Origin: Darksidea phi | Lineage: Eukaryota > Ascomycota > Dothideomycetes > Pleosporales > Lentitheciaceae | Reading direction: 5' to 3' | DNA: 64,000 nt | NCBI GenBank assembly: GCA_030770425.1 | Contig: JASJFT010000008.1 | Coordinates: 434,001-498,000, forward strand | Shown: positions 24,176 through 35,331 of the stretch, piece by piece | How the letters are laid out: the number at the start of each line of letters is the position of its first letter | Position numbering within the stretch: position 1 is the stretch's first letter | The notes under the pieces: generated by a model | Database searches by the model: none | What the model was told of the DNA's origin: nothing | What the model saw: only the letters and a program-made list of their open reading frames with translations | Made by a program: the position numbers and the translations under genes

Positions 24176-25123
24176 TCACGCGTGCAATTCGCTGTTGGAA
24201 TCATCTTGTCCTGGATTTGCATCCTCGTAGTGGAGGAACTTGACAAATCGGAAGTACCCAGCAGCGACTGCTGCACCCAGTAGCGGACCGACCCAATAGA
24301 TCCAGTGGTATCCCGAAAACTTCGGAACCGCAACGGCTGGCCCAAAGCTTCGTGCTGGGTTGAGTGAGCCACCCGTGTAGTGCACGCCTACCAATCGTTA
24401 GTCTGTTCATATCACTCATCCTGAAATTGAGATACAACGTACCGCCCATCATGGCCACAAACAACGCCAAACCGATCCCGATGGGAGCTAAAAATGTATC
24501 TTTGCTTTTCTCCGCAGCCAACATCAATACCACGAACACCAATTCGGCTGTCATAAACATTTCGATGAAGAGACCCTGCGCGATGCTGGTTCCGGGTGAC
24601 AGCGTAGTAGTGGTCACAATGATATCGCCGGGGAACATTGCTTTTACAAGGGCGGCAGCACACATACCCGCAATAAACTGTGCGGGTACAAGGAAAAGAG
24701 CGCGAATAGGTGGGAGGGCACCCGCGATGACCATGCCAAATGTAACCTGTTGCACATAGCACCCCGTTAGCAATTGTGGAGAGCTAATGGTTTGAAGAGG
24801 GCACTGCGTACTGCCGGATTGAACAATCCACCACTTATGCGATAAAATGCCCACGCGTTCACCAACAAACTAAATCCGTATACAAGCGCTGTGAAGATAG
24901 CAGTTTGGCTGCTCGATCCGCCATTTGCGAGCGCGACATCACTCGCTTGCGTATTAAGCATAAGCTGGCATGCGAACGAAAAGTACAAGAACATGAACGT
25001 TCCCACGAATTCACCAGTCGCGGCGACAAAGTGCGCGGTCGTCGGACTGATTTTGGGGGGCGCATGATGACGGTGGTGGCCGTTTGCGATTTGTTGATGG
25101 TTGGGACGAGAGAGAGGTGGCAT
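24176..25123 (-). CDS. Aquaporin (MIP family water/solute channel)
   Basis: Three exons on the minus strand (24812-25123, 24443-24746, 24176-24387) encode 275 aa; introns are 65 and 55 nt. Six transmembrane helices and both pore boxes are present: the first NPA at residues 102-104 (GGLFNPAVT) and the second at 215-217 (GGSLNPARS). Each lies next to an exon joint, and splicing restores the conserved text around it. The orthodox NPA pair and short loop E favour a water-channel-type aquaporin over a Fps1-like aquaglyceroporin. The His-rich N-terminus (HHRHH at about 16-20) is cytoplasmic. Plasma membrane location is expected; nothing around it suggests a pathway. Confidence 0.92.
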
Positions 25124-28100
25124 GCTGGATTATCGAGTTGACAGATCAATACAAGAAAGTTGGACGTGAAATATAATAAATAATGAGTAAATTCGAGCTT
25201 CACATGATAAAGTATGCGGATTGCGGGGATTGAACGTGCAAAATACATCATCGATCCCACACTTGCTGTGCATCGAAGCGCCAAGAAACGCCACAAGCCC
25301 ACTGACGATATTGGTCTACGCACTGACAGCATAGTGAACTCAGAGGCGTTCGCGAAAGCGCCCCGCGGGATCGGAGTAATGGGTCATTACGTTAACTAGC
25401 TCGTAGATAGCCGCTTGGCTATGCGAGTGGCGGATACTTCCCTGGCGCACGAAGGCATGGAGATATGGTGATTGGACGATGTGAGTGTTGTCTGAGAATC
25501 CTGTAAATCTAGTGTTTGGAGGATTGTGGCTCACTCTGACGATCTGCCTGGGAGGTTGTGGTTTACTGAACTGTATATATCATTTTGTTGACATGAAATG
25601 CCTCTCAGGTCTTTCTTTCGGGTGTGGTCGTTAAGCAAGGCAATATGCCGCTTTTATTAACCTTCTCTCTATCCTTAACTAAGTCCTGGCTTCCTTCTCC
25701 CCCTCCTTTCTATTTGCTCTCGCCTTCTCTTGCTCTGCATGAGCGCATACCGCCTCTAGCAGCCAGCCTTCCACTTTTACTCGTACATTGATCGTACTTA
25801 CGTGTCGCAAGTCGAAACTCAACGTATACTAATTCAATCAATCCATCATTTGGCATTGGGGGAAGAAGAGGAACATTTCAGAAATTCTTTAAATAAGTTG
25901 TTGTCCTGGGGAGTAAACTCAGCATTAACGGCTTTGTTAATGTTCTCGCGATACAAGTACTGTAAAAGATGTCTTTCGTGCACGAAGTCCGCTACCTTCG
26001 CGATAAAGAAGTAAAACTCCGCTAGCAGCGACTCCTGGAGTTCTTAGATATTGTAAGATAATCCGCAAGACTTTATGGGGTCACACTCCAGCTGTCGTAG
26101 ACTAGTCTACATTTACTTCTAAGTGGCGGTACAGCCTCCAGATTCGGCAGCGAATTTCTCGTCAGCCTACGTTACGGTGTAGAAAAATTTACTAGGATAA
26201 AAATCACAAACCCATGTTGAAGGCGTTAAGGTTTCTTTTATGAGCTAGCACCTAGAAGCGATATATACTAGACAGGCACATAATTACGATTCGGAACCGT
26301 GCTCGGTTTAGCTATGTCAATCATATGAATGTATTAAGACTCAAGATCTCGTGGACTATTACTGTTGACATTTCGGATGATGGAAGTAATTAGCGGGCTA
26401 GCCTACCGATTTTCAGAGACCAAAGTCGGAGTCGATGATCTCATACAAGATGCAACGGTGCGCTAGCTCGGAGAAGACACCGAAGCGATTGACTGGAGAT
26501 ACATTAATCCCATCATTAGCGGAACCGGCTTTGAGTTCTTGGTTCACTGGCTGGATTTGGGATTGTTCCGTGCGACACGCAGGCACCACTACCAGTAAAA
26601 GGAAGGCTGAACCACAAACACGGGCGAGGAGATGATGCCATGACTTCTGAAAATAAAACTGCAACCTTTGCAACAGTCCAAACATCCCCTAGAATATTAA
26701 GTTGCTCAAAAACGGAAATATAATCTCTTTTCAAATAGAAACACGTGGAGCCGCAACTGTCGCGCAAAGACAGAGGCGTCCTCGGTTTAAACAACGGAAA
26801 CAGCGGATAACAGAAAGTGACGTCATTACTCAGTATTTGGCCACACTGCCTATGCTTTACAATTCATTTGCTTTTGGGCATCTATTTACAACATTCAATA
26901 CAGATCTAGGCTCTGATTGGATGAAAAAATAGCTTTCTGGGCGATTTTTTCACTTGCTCGGTCGTACGCATGACCTCGAAAACACGTTCAACAAACACGC
27001 ATTGCTTAGAATATGCAGCTCTATTCAGGACGCGAAAGCTCTATCAGAGCGCATGACAATATGAAGCCACATGAGAGTCTTCAGAAGAAGGGTGGCGCTC
27101 ACTGCGCTATGCATCGTCCACATACTCCACTAGAAGCTATACTACGTGACTATTAAGGTCGCCTCGCTGATCTTACAGGACATTGATTCGTCCTCTCAGG
27201 CTACACCGACTCCTTGACTCAGCTTCCTACAAATAAATGGAGCATCTAGTCAGAACGAACGATAATGCCACTCACGAGATGCACAAAAGGAAAGTGGAAG
27301 TTCTCGCCATACGGCCCATCCGGTCCGGTTCTGCACCAGTCGATCTGATCACTCCATAGTTCACCGTTCAGATGGTCAAATCACACACCTCCGCACTTTT
27401 GGTAATCACGCTTACGCTTACGTCCCCCATGCCGTCCGTCATAACCTCCGCGGAGTCCGCAAATGCCCAAGGCCACACGATCGAAACGCCAAGTGAACAG
27501 TTCCCTCCCTGTCCGAACGATAGTTTCCGCATGAGAATTAATTAAACACACTTGGCTTGCAGCAGAGCAACCGGGTTGGCGGAAAGCTACGCTATGCATC
27601 GCCGCGTGGGTCGGATGCGGGTCCAGCATGCGTAAGCACGTCAGCAGCCCTATGGATACTGCCTGCACGTGGATATTGAACGTTGAATGCATGCTATAGT
27701 TTAAGTAACATATAGCTACTATACTCAACTGGGTTATTAGGCTGTGCAGATACGTGCATCGGCCCACAGTGAAGGTGTTGCTTCCGATGGTGGCACCAAA
27801 CAATAGATGGTAAGGTTGGAACATCACTCATGTCTTAGAGCTACGCCTTTCTTTTATAATAATAGCGTGCGTAGAATACAAAGCGATTTTCAATGATCTT
27901 ATAGAGCCACGAGCATAGTACTCCCCTCTTTCATCTTCACCATCTTCGTCACGGAAGCATAGGCCGCCCTTCTCCGGCAAAGTTGAACATAGACACATCA
28001 TTTTAACCAACCTATCTCGTCCAAAAAAATGCGAAACCGGTCATAGAACGCGATTGATACCCTCCGATACTAGCGGCGGACTTGAGGGAGTGTCTCCGCG

Positions 28101-28467
28101 TTCCATCTCGTAACTGTATCACACTCTAATCAAGCACTATCATTGGGCTGGTGTGTGATAGGGAGGATCCGAGTCACAGCGTGACTTTGAACTGAATGCC
28201 TCATTGGCAGTCAATGATGAGAGGCGTTATGGGCGACTAGTGGAAGAAGGCGGCCTTGGTCCTTTCATCACACCGTCTGACTGCACCGGAAACCCATCAC
28301 GAGATACCGTCAGTCTGCAGACCAGCCTCGCCGCAAACCAAGTATAAAACTGTCTTAAATTCCTACCATAAATCTTCATCCACTGAACAGTTCACTCCTC
28401 CCAAGCAGCACCAGTTCTACCTCAACTTACCTTCCAAACTTCATTCCACCGCATCCAACCAGTCAAC
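25124..28467. other. Long gene-poor region
   Basis: 3.3 kb with stops scattered through all frames. Fragments such as 26413-26794 (-) and 27381-27827 (-) are open, but I recognise no domain and cannot join them into a gene. It may contain decayed mobile DNA; no terminal repeats were found by eye. The last 130 bases are the promoter of the small secreted protein. Confidence 0.5.
28343..28349 (+). promoter_or_regulatory. TATA box of the small secreted protein gene
   Basis: A TATAAAA sequence lies 119 bases before the ATG at 28468, followed by a pyrimidine- and CA-rich leader. This is the expected arrangement for a fungal core promoter. Confidence 0.5.
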
Positions 28468-28911
28468 ATGCAGTTCACAACTTCTCTCCTCGCCCTCTTT
28501 GCCGCTACTGCGCTCGCTCTCCCCGGAAGCCCGGTACAGGAGCGCCAGGCAGTTCCCACCGCATACGTCCGATTCTGGAACCCACCCACTGGCGGCAACA
28601 CCTGCCAACCGCCGTTGGCCGATGATATAGTGTTCACCGAGGACCAAACCACCTGTGTTCAAGTCGGCATTACAAACCCTTACAAGGCTTTGAATGTGAC
28701 TGGTAATGAGTTGACGCGGACTTGTAAGTTCAACTTCCTGTGATGGAATTGATGATGGAAGACTTGGCGGAAAGGCATAGATTCTAACTAGGATATAGTG
28801 AGGCTTTTCGAGCTGGACGGATGCCCTACGTCGGGCACACACTTTGATGTCCAGCCGCGTACGGACTACAATTGCTTCGTGCAGACGGTTCGGTCTGCGA
28901 TTATTCTTTGA
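28468..28911 (+). CDS. Small secreted cysteine-containing protein
   Basis: Two exons, 28468-28723 and 28799-28911 (intron 75 nt, GTAAGT...ATATAG), encode 122 aa. The first 17 residues (MQFTTSLLALFAATALA) are a clear signal peptide; the mature part starts around LPGSPVQERQ. Four cysteines remain in the mature chain (in NTCQPP, TTCVQV, DGCPTS and YNCFVQ), enough for two disulphides. No named domain is recognised. Size, secretion and paired cysteines put it among candidate effectors or surface proteins; that role is inference. Without splicing the frame ends eight codons after ELTRT, which loses two of the four cysteines, so the two-exon form is preferred. Confidence 0.75.
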
Positions 28912-29126
28912 GGGATGATGGTTGTCGTGCAGAACAAATGATGAGGCTACAAGAAACCTCATGGATGGTCGATATAAGCTTTGAGGGGTTTCCTAGCATT
29001 GTTATCACACATTCTTTTGGTTGAGAATAGACAAAGTCTTTTCAGAATACGCTTTGCATTTGCATATTCAGTGTGATGGTCTATAAGCGATTGGAGCTAC
29101 GTCTCATTGGATAACACCTCTAGTGA

Positions 29127-30340
29127 CTACTCCGCCATTTCCTTGAAGTAGAAATCCTTTTCCCACGGATTTTCGCTGCCCCGCCGCTGATAATATGCAG
29201 CCGGAATTCGAACATGATCAAAGCTGCAGACCTCAAAACCCTCCAGCATTTCAACCACTCTCGGAATTGCCAACATCTTATTACCATTTTTTTCTACTCG
29301 GTGCTTCTTGCTTACTCTTAAAAATAGCTGGACCGAGGATTGCCACAGACCATTTCGTAGATGAGAAAGCACTAGCCAAGATATCGAACACTGGCGTTTT
29401 TTCATCGATACTTCTCTTTCCTCGGTTGAGGTAGACCAGCGTGTTCGTCAATCTTCCGAATGGCTTGGAGATCTTTGAAAAACATAATGGGCACTACTCT
29501 TTCTCTGTGCTCCTCCTGTACCCATCGCTGCATCCGGTAAATCATCCCGTCCTCCATGTAGCCTTTATCCTCGGCAAACATCTAGATTGAACAGTCGAAG
29601 AACCGGATTCTAGAGCATATACGGCGGCAAGTATTTTCGCAATCGTAATCGCCGTAAGATAGTTAATAGTAGAATTCCAGCGTCCATGCATTATGTTGGC
29701 AATGCCGAGAGCGTATGTTCCAAGTCCCATCTTTGGGGCATTTTCTCGCAGTGTCTTCTTCAGTACTACACAATGGAATGCCTTCCCATACGATACCCAG
29801 TATATCCATTAGCTAACGCAAGTCGGACCCATCCAGGGACCACCATTTGCCCTTGAATCTCTTATAGCAGGTCAACATTGCCGGTACATCAACGCTTCCC
29901 TTAGCTTCACAATTCCATATTTTGAGAAATACGCCTTCTTCATCCCTTTTATAATGCGCTTCGTTTCTGACATTGATATCGAAACCAGCGAATGCCTAAA
30001 CCACTTACACTCTTGCAATTCCTCTCGACATTTTGGTGTCGGCCAGACATTTCCCAAACAACTCGCTCGATGCCATCAATACCCGGAGGAGTCAATCTCG
30101 TGACTGGTACTTTTCCGTCGGTTGATGGTCCAATGTTTCGTTGAATTTTTTGCAGCATTCCCAGAGCTTTTGAATAACGTTAGTAGTGTAGAGCTTCGAA
30201 GCGTGTGCTCCTCCATGAAGCAGTAGAAGCCTCCCACGTGTTCTAGTTGAGAATAATCGTTCTCTCGATCGTTCTTTCCTAGGTGGTACCTCTTCGACAT
30301 GAAGCCCATACTTCTTGCTTGGCAAATCTTGCCGCTCTTG
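29127..30340 (-). pseudogene. Decayed gene relic of unknown family
   Basis: On the minus strand successive blocks read like protein but in changing frames and with many stops. Examples are blocks near 30100-30340 (basic, Arg/Glu-rich), 29880-30040 (ends ...KYGIVKLREAL), 29542-29730 (GLGTYALGIANIMHGRW..., then a run of small hydrophobic residues) and 29127-29260 (IPRVVEMLEGFEV...). The last ends in a stop at 29127 and looks like a true C-terminus. The order is collinear and the spacing is too tight for ordinary introns throughout. I do not recognise the family and assign no function. Confidence 0.4.
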
Positions 30341-31176
30341 GTGATATGTGTTCCGGGCTGGGCGATGGTAATAAATGAACAACTTTAGAATACGACGAGA
30401 AGACAGGTGACGGATACTTGTATAGTAATGATCCTGTGTACAAATGTTAGGCCGAATTTGAGTATAGGGAAAACGTGTTATGGGAAGAGACCGCTCTCTA
30501 TATATTTGCATATATTATATATTGCAGTCATGTACTCTTGACTAGATACCTTGACTGAATCATCAATACCGTCATGTCGTAGTGACTTCCCGTGGTCGAG
30601 ACGTTCACTTTCATGTGAAGATATTTCCATTTTACGTAAACAGCCATCATGGTCCTTACCAGCTTCCTCAAACTCTCCTCGCTTACGAAGTTCCCATCGA
30701 ATTCAATTTATATTCAATCGGCTACATCACATGCGCGGTCTTCATTTCGCTTCTGTTGCGGCTTTTGGTCCTCAGCTAGGATTCTTGGCCCGCTTACCCC
30801 GCATTTCAGTTCCCCAAAACACCACCTTTACCGACAGCTAGACAGACTAGTTCTAGCACAGCACGTTCTAGTATAGCGATTAGCTGTCATCACTACTGAA
30901 TGCATCTCAATCACTATCGTGCAGCCATGGCACCGCATGGATCCTGCTAGGATAATACATGTTTTCCCAGCGCCTCGCTGCGGGGGCAGGGGTGCCATTG
31001 TTGCACGCGGTCTATTCGATCACATGGCGACGAGAGCGGGTACAATGAGAACGAGGCCGAGGTGCGCAACGCCGAACTGAGCTTAAGAGAGGTGGTCGAC
31101 ACACGCAGGTACCATTGAACGGCCGGGAGTTCGCATATGCTCCTCTCCTCGGCCAGTTCGTCGGTCACACCTCACA
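30341..31176. other. Intergenic region upstream of the FAD oxidase
   Basis: About 0.8 kb with no supported gene; includes the promoter of the gene at 31177. Confidence 0.5.
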
Positions 31177-32814
31177 ATGGCACTCCGACTTTTTGCTCTT
31201 TTGGCCCTTGTTGCTACGTTCAGCTATGCAGAACCTTTCAACACGTTCGACGGCCCCGGCCACCCCGCCTGTAACAATGTCACCGCTGTCTACGACCCCA
31301 GCACCGTGGACGAGATGATATCCCTGGTGCGCGATGCGGCCAGCAGTAATACTCCAGTGCGCGCCAGCGGCAAAGGGCATATGTGGTATGATACAATGTG
31401 CAGCGATAACGCTACAATCATCATTCGCACCGAGCATGTCAACAAGATTTCTGATTTCTCCCTCGAAGATAACGCTGCCGAGGGGTCTGTCATGATCGAG
31501 GCTGGCGTAACCTTCTTCCAACTTGCGGATTATCTGCACGCGAAAGGTGCGAGTGTGGGATATACGCTAGTCAATTGGAACATCACCCTCGCCGGTAGCA
31601 TCGCGATGGGAGCGCATCGAAGTAGCTTGAGAGAGCACAGCATGGTGGCTGCAGGAGCTCTAGAACTCCACATTATCGACGGCAAAGGCGATCTGAAGAT
31701 CATCAAACGGAACGAGACAGATGAGGAATGGCTTGCAGCATCCACATCATTGGGTCTGCTTGGCGTCATCGCACGTATCAAGTTCAAGATCTATCCCGAT
31801 TTCAAGGTTTTTGCAGACCAGAAAACGTGAGTCTGTACCAGCCTTCCGCCCAAATATCATAGACTGATATCTTTAAAGTCTTTCGGAAAAGGAGGTGCTT
31901 GATGGCGACATCTACAACCTTATCGCGCCCTATGCGACCGCAAATCTCTGGTGGTGGCCGTATATGAGAAAGTTTCACCATCGGTACTACGACGCGGTAC
32001 CTACAAATAAATCAGATCAGGAAGGTTTCCAGTCCACGTTCAGCGTCACCGAGGTCGAGGCCGGAGCTGCATCTGCGTTGTTAAATGCTGGTATGTCACA
32101 AGCTTATGCCTTGGGATTCTTTCCTTCATGCACTAACACACAATAGGGAAGTACTCTGCGGCTTCCAACATGCTCACGGAGACCATATTCTTTGGTCTCT
32201 GGTCCGAACCGAACTTTCACGAGAAGACCACCAACAAGGAGATCAAGGAGTGGCCAGTCTACGGTTGGAACTACGATGTCCTCATCGGAGGCCTCTATCC
32301 GGGCTATGGCGCCGAGTGGGACTATGGATTGCGCGGACTCACCCTCGAACTCGCCTTCCCTGTTACACAAGCCAACGCCGTGTTGAAACGCGTACGTAAG
32401 GCTTTCGACGATGAGTTCTGGAAGAGCGGTAAGGTTATGACGTCTACGTACCGTAGCGGCATCAACATCAAATTCGGTAAACCATACTTCGACCTCCTTG
32501 GCCAAGTGACGTATGGAACGGCGGACAAAGCAGACTGGAGTAGTGGCGCTATCATGTTCGATTTCCCTACCTTTAAACCTACTATTGGCGACGGCCTACG
32601 GTACAATGAGCCGTTCTACCACAACCTCGCGACCACCTTGATTAACGAGTTCCCTTGTCGCCCGCATTGGACGAAGAATACACGAGAAGTGTTCCGGCAG
32701 AGCAAAGAGAAAATCGACCCGAGCCATCTCGCACGTTTCAAAGCAGTACGACAGAGATTCGATCCCAAAGGCATCTTCAAGAGTGTGGTTGGGGAGATTC
32801 TAGATTTGTATTAG
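31177..32814 (+). CDS. Secreted FAD-linked oxidase, sugar-lactone oxidase-like
   Basis: Three exons (31177-31826, 31879-32090, 32147-32814) encode 509 aa; introns are 52 and 56 nt. A signal peptide (1-18, MALRLFALLALVATFSYA) precedes a PCMH-type FAD-binding domain (about 30-215) containing SGKGHMWYD, the usual FAD-contacting His region, and GSIAMGAHRSS. The C-terminal part ends with CRPHWTKNT, the motif typical of D-arabinono-1,4-lactone / L-gulonolactone oxidases (ALO family). The family oxidises sugar lactones with O2, releasing H2O2. The signal peptide separates it from yeast mitochondrial Alo1 and suggests an extracellular or vacuolar enzyme. The substrate is not determined. Confidence 0.88.
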
Positions 32815-33516
32815 TGGATGCATTCCAAAGGTTGGTACGCGTCCGCCGCTACAATTCTGCGCCGCGGGCCAATGAACGCCCGCGAAATTACAACCTTGCC
32901 GGATGCCACCAATCATATCTCCCTAATTTAAGCTGCTTTTCGTCATTTCCGCAATTAGCTCCTGAAGGAACCGCTTTTATTCTCAAACCCACTCTTTCAG
33001 ACAAGAATCTGTCGTTCTCTATTGCTACAATATCTCGTCTTCAAAGCACATTGCATGCGAACATAATACAATCAAGGTAGGTTTTCTGTAGCTATGAGTA
33101 AATCGCAGTTTCGAAAATGATATAATTCTAGCCCACCCTGCTGCAAATCATATAAGCAAGACCAGTCAACGCTAGGCGTCAAGGCTTGTGCGGTGCAGCA
33201 TTGAGCACAAAATTATATGCGGAGACCTTAATCGTCGTCATGCGGATTCTCAAGTGCTAGTCCGACTGATCTCGGCGCGACGCGTCGAGGATGCGCTTCA
33301 TACACAGTCTGAAGCTAGACACAGATTGGAGGCAAAGAGTAGATGCAAACGTCAGCACTAGTCAACGTTACACCGGTGATAATCTAGGCTGATGGAAATG
33401 GTGTTGTGGACACAAATGGGATGCTGTAGTTATTCTTACAGATGTACATATATATACCTATTCTCGATCATGAAATAGCCCACAGCTCGCTTACAAGCCC
33501 CCTTGTCCCTCATTCC
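32815..33516. other. Convergent intergenic region
   Basis: 0.7 kb between the 3' ends of the FAD oxidase (+) and the unrecognised minus-strand gene. No gene seen. Confidence 0.5.
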
Positions 33517-34785
33517 TTAAACAGGTGGGAAATACTTTGCCTTATCCGGGGAGGCAACCGTGCCGACCCAGACATAGCCACGACACTCTTTCTTGAACCG
33601 CTCCATCATACCCGGACCTCTTAAAGCGATCTGCGAGGCCTTGCTTCCAAGCTGTGTGGTCATGGCTTTCAGATCATCCCATTTCTCCACCTTCTTTCGA
33701 ATAGTCTCGGTTGACTGGTCACAAATATTTCCAATCAAGACCTCTGCATTCTCATAATCCCTTAATTCAGCCGGAAGCGTTCCTCCCACCTCCATCAATG
33801 CTTCCCGTTTGCGACTGTACCAAACCAACTTTTTCCAATCCGTACCGAAAACCTCCCGAGCTGAGCTTGTGAAGTCTCCGGGGACAGCAACTGTCATGAT
33901 CGTGGCTGTTTGTGGCGGAACCCGAGTCTGAGCATAACCGGCATATACCCTCGCGATATCGAAGTGCTTGGTGAAGTACAGATCCAAACTGGTGGGGTGG
34001 AAGTCACAGGGGGGAGTGGGCACGATATTCTCCAAGTCGAGAGAGCCATCGGGCTGGAAGATTGAAATTAGTCTTGTCCAAGCTCCACCTTTATAAAAGA
34101 TGGAGCGACCAGGAACTTGCGTGGGAGGTTTCACCTCAACAGCTAGTTTCAGCGATGAGCTTCCGCTATGAAGTGCAGAAGTCAATGATGAAGATGATGG
34201 CTTGATAGCCTTTGAAGGCTTGATCGTTGGATCAGGGGAAGGAGATCGGAGGCCTTGCTCTTTCTTCTCTCGCTTGAGCCGCTCATCTAGTCCATCCAGG
34301 TATTCCCAAGAAAGATTTAACGTGTCTAGAGCCCATTCAGAAGCCGAAGCCGAAAGGCGAAGCGACCGAAAGTTGGGGCTCATGATCCGATTGATGGTTG
34401 CATCATTGATACCCTGAGTACGCAAAGCCTGTTCCCAATTGTCGCTTGCAGAAAACGCATTTGTATCTCGCGCCATCCCGGAAATGTAGTGACGCGCCCA
34501 CTCAATTATCTCTTCTCCATATCCAAGTTGTCCTGGATGCAGCTTTTCCTGCTCTTCTGACCACTTCCAGTAGAGCAGCTGGGAGACCTCGCTGTTCAGA
34601 CCACAGAATTCGAGGCTCTCGGGAGAATTCAAGAGGTCAGGAATTTCAATTGTCTCGTCGCTTTGGACTGAGGATACCGACTTGAGGGATATGGTACGAT
34701 ATCCGCTTTGGACGCCGACGGAGTTTCCCACACTTTCGAGGAAGCGAAGAGACGTCTCCGAAAAGACCCTGGTAGTGGAAGACAT
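33517..34785 (-). CDS. Uncharacterised fungal protein with possible ADP-ribosyltransferase-like segment
   Basis: A single-exon minus-strand gene of 422 aa starting at the ATG 34785; the longer frame to 34827 begins with TTG. There is no signal peptide or membrane segment. The N-terminal third (60-150) is acidic and helical, the middle (175-225) is Ser/Pro/Lys-rich and looks disordered, and the C-terminal half is compact. I do not recognise the family with confidence. The segment around residues 230-310 runs IFYKGG, then a strand-turn with a Pro-Pro-Cys-Asp-Phe motif, then DLYFTKHFDIARVYAGYA. This order resembles the H-G-T / DFG-x-GFYxT / A-x-x-WA pattern of ART-fold proteins such as DUF3990, but the catalytic triad is not clear. 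Treat the ART link as a hypothesis. Confidence 0.7.
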   Translation of the reverse strand: MSSTTRVFSETSLRFLESVGNSVGVQSGYRTISLKSVSSVQSDETIEIPDLLNSPESLEFCGLNSEVSQLLYWKWSEEQEKLHPGQLGYGEEIIEWARHYISGMARDTNAFSASDNWEQALRTQGINDATINRIMSPNFRSLRLSASASEWALDTLNLSWEYLDGLDERLKREKKEQGLRSPSPDPTIKPSKAIKPSSSSLTSALHSGSSSLKLAVEVKPPTQVPGRSIFYKGGAWTRLISIFQPDGSLDLENIVPTPPCDFHPTSLDLYFTKHFDIARVYAGYAQTRVPPQTATIMTVAVPGDFTSSAREVFGTDWKKLVWYSRKREALMEVGGTLPAELRDYENAEVLIGNICDQSTETIRKKVEKWDDLKAMTTQLGSKASQIALRGPGMMERFKKECRGYVWVGTVASPDKAKYFPPV

Positions 34786-34852
34786 GTTTGCTGGTAGCTC
34801 AGCAATTCGGTTTCGCTCATGCGCCAAGGGAATCGCAATTTCGGACTTTTCA

Positions 34853-34872
34853 CATACACCTTTAGGTGTATG
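34853..34872. repeat. Perfect 9-bp inverted repeat upstream of the 33517-34785 gene
   Basis: The arms CATACACCT and AGGTGTATG are separated by TT and lie 68 bases before the ATG at 34785, where a transcription-factor half-site pair or leader hairpin could act. Confidence 0.6.
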
Positions 34873-34954
34873 ATTTTAAGATTGTCAATAGAGTTAAGAG
34901 GAAGAAGAGAGGATTGAAAACCTAATTTTATATCTAAGAATTCAAATTCCAAAA

Positions 34955-35062
34955 AGTGTTGAACATGTCCACACTTAGCAACGAACTTTGGCTCCCAACA
35001 TGTCCAAACCGCGGAACGAATTTTTGGTCCTAACAACATGTAGATTTGGTTCCCTAACATGC
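34955..35062. repeat. Imperfect tandem repeats around AACATGTCC
   Basis: Three to four copies of a motif close to TTTGGTTCCCAACATGT recur at about 35-40 base spacing, with intervening aacgaa blocks. The copies differ by small indels. No gene is associated. Confidence 0.5.
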
Positions 35063-35331
35063 TCTCAGGCTACATCCAGGGTCGACTCGTGGTGATGAGC
35101 ACCTCACAAAAGATCCTTATTAGTGTACTCATGTCGCTCGATCTCATCGCAATAGCTTTTACTGTCGCCAAGATTCCAAACGGCCAAGCTCTCAAAAGGT
35201 GACCCCCTTCATGCGACCATACTATCGAATGAGTAGCAGCTATTGTGTCTTCAAACTCGCGGAAAATTTATGCTAAAATATATATCGTATAAATTAAACA
35301 TTACTTTGTTATTGACAGAGATATGAGTTGC

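Larger units (their letters stand above)
34786..35331. other. Intergenic region with repeats
   Basis: 546 bases between two minus-strand genes. Besides the inverted repeat and the tandem motif, no gene is seen. The frame at 34629-35060 (-) is driven by the repeats. Confidence 0.5.

Noticed and set aside
26413..26794. Hydrophobic frames that might be a transposase relic
   Set aside because: No transposase motif, terminal repeats or target duplication could be found by eye.
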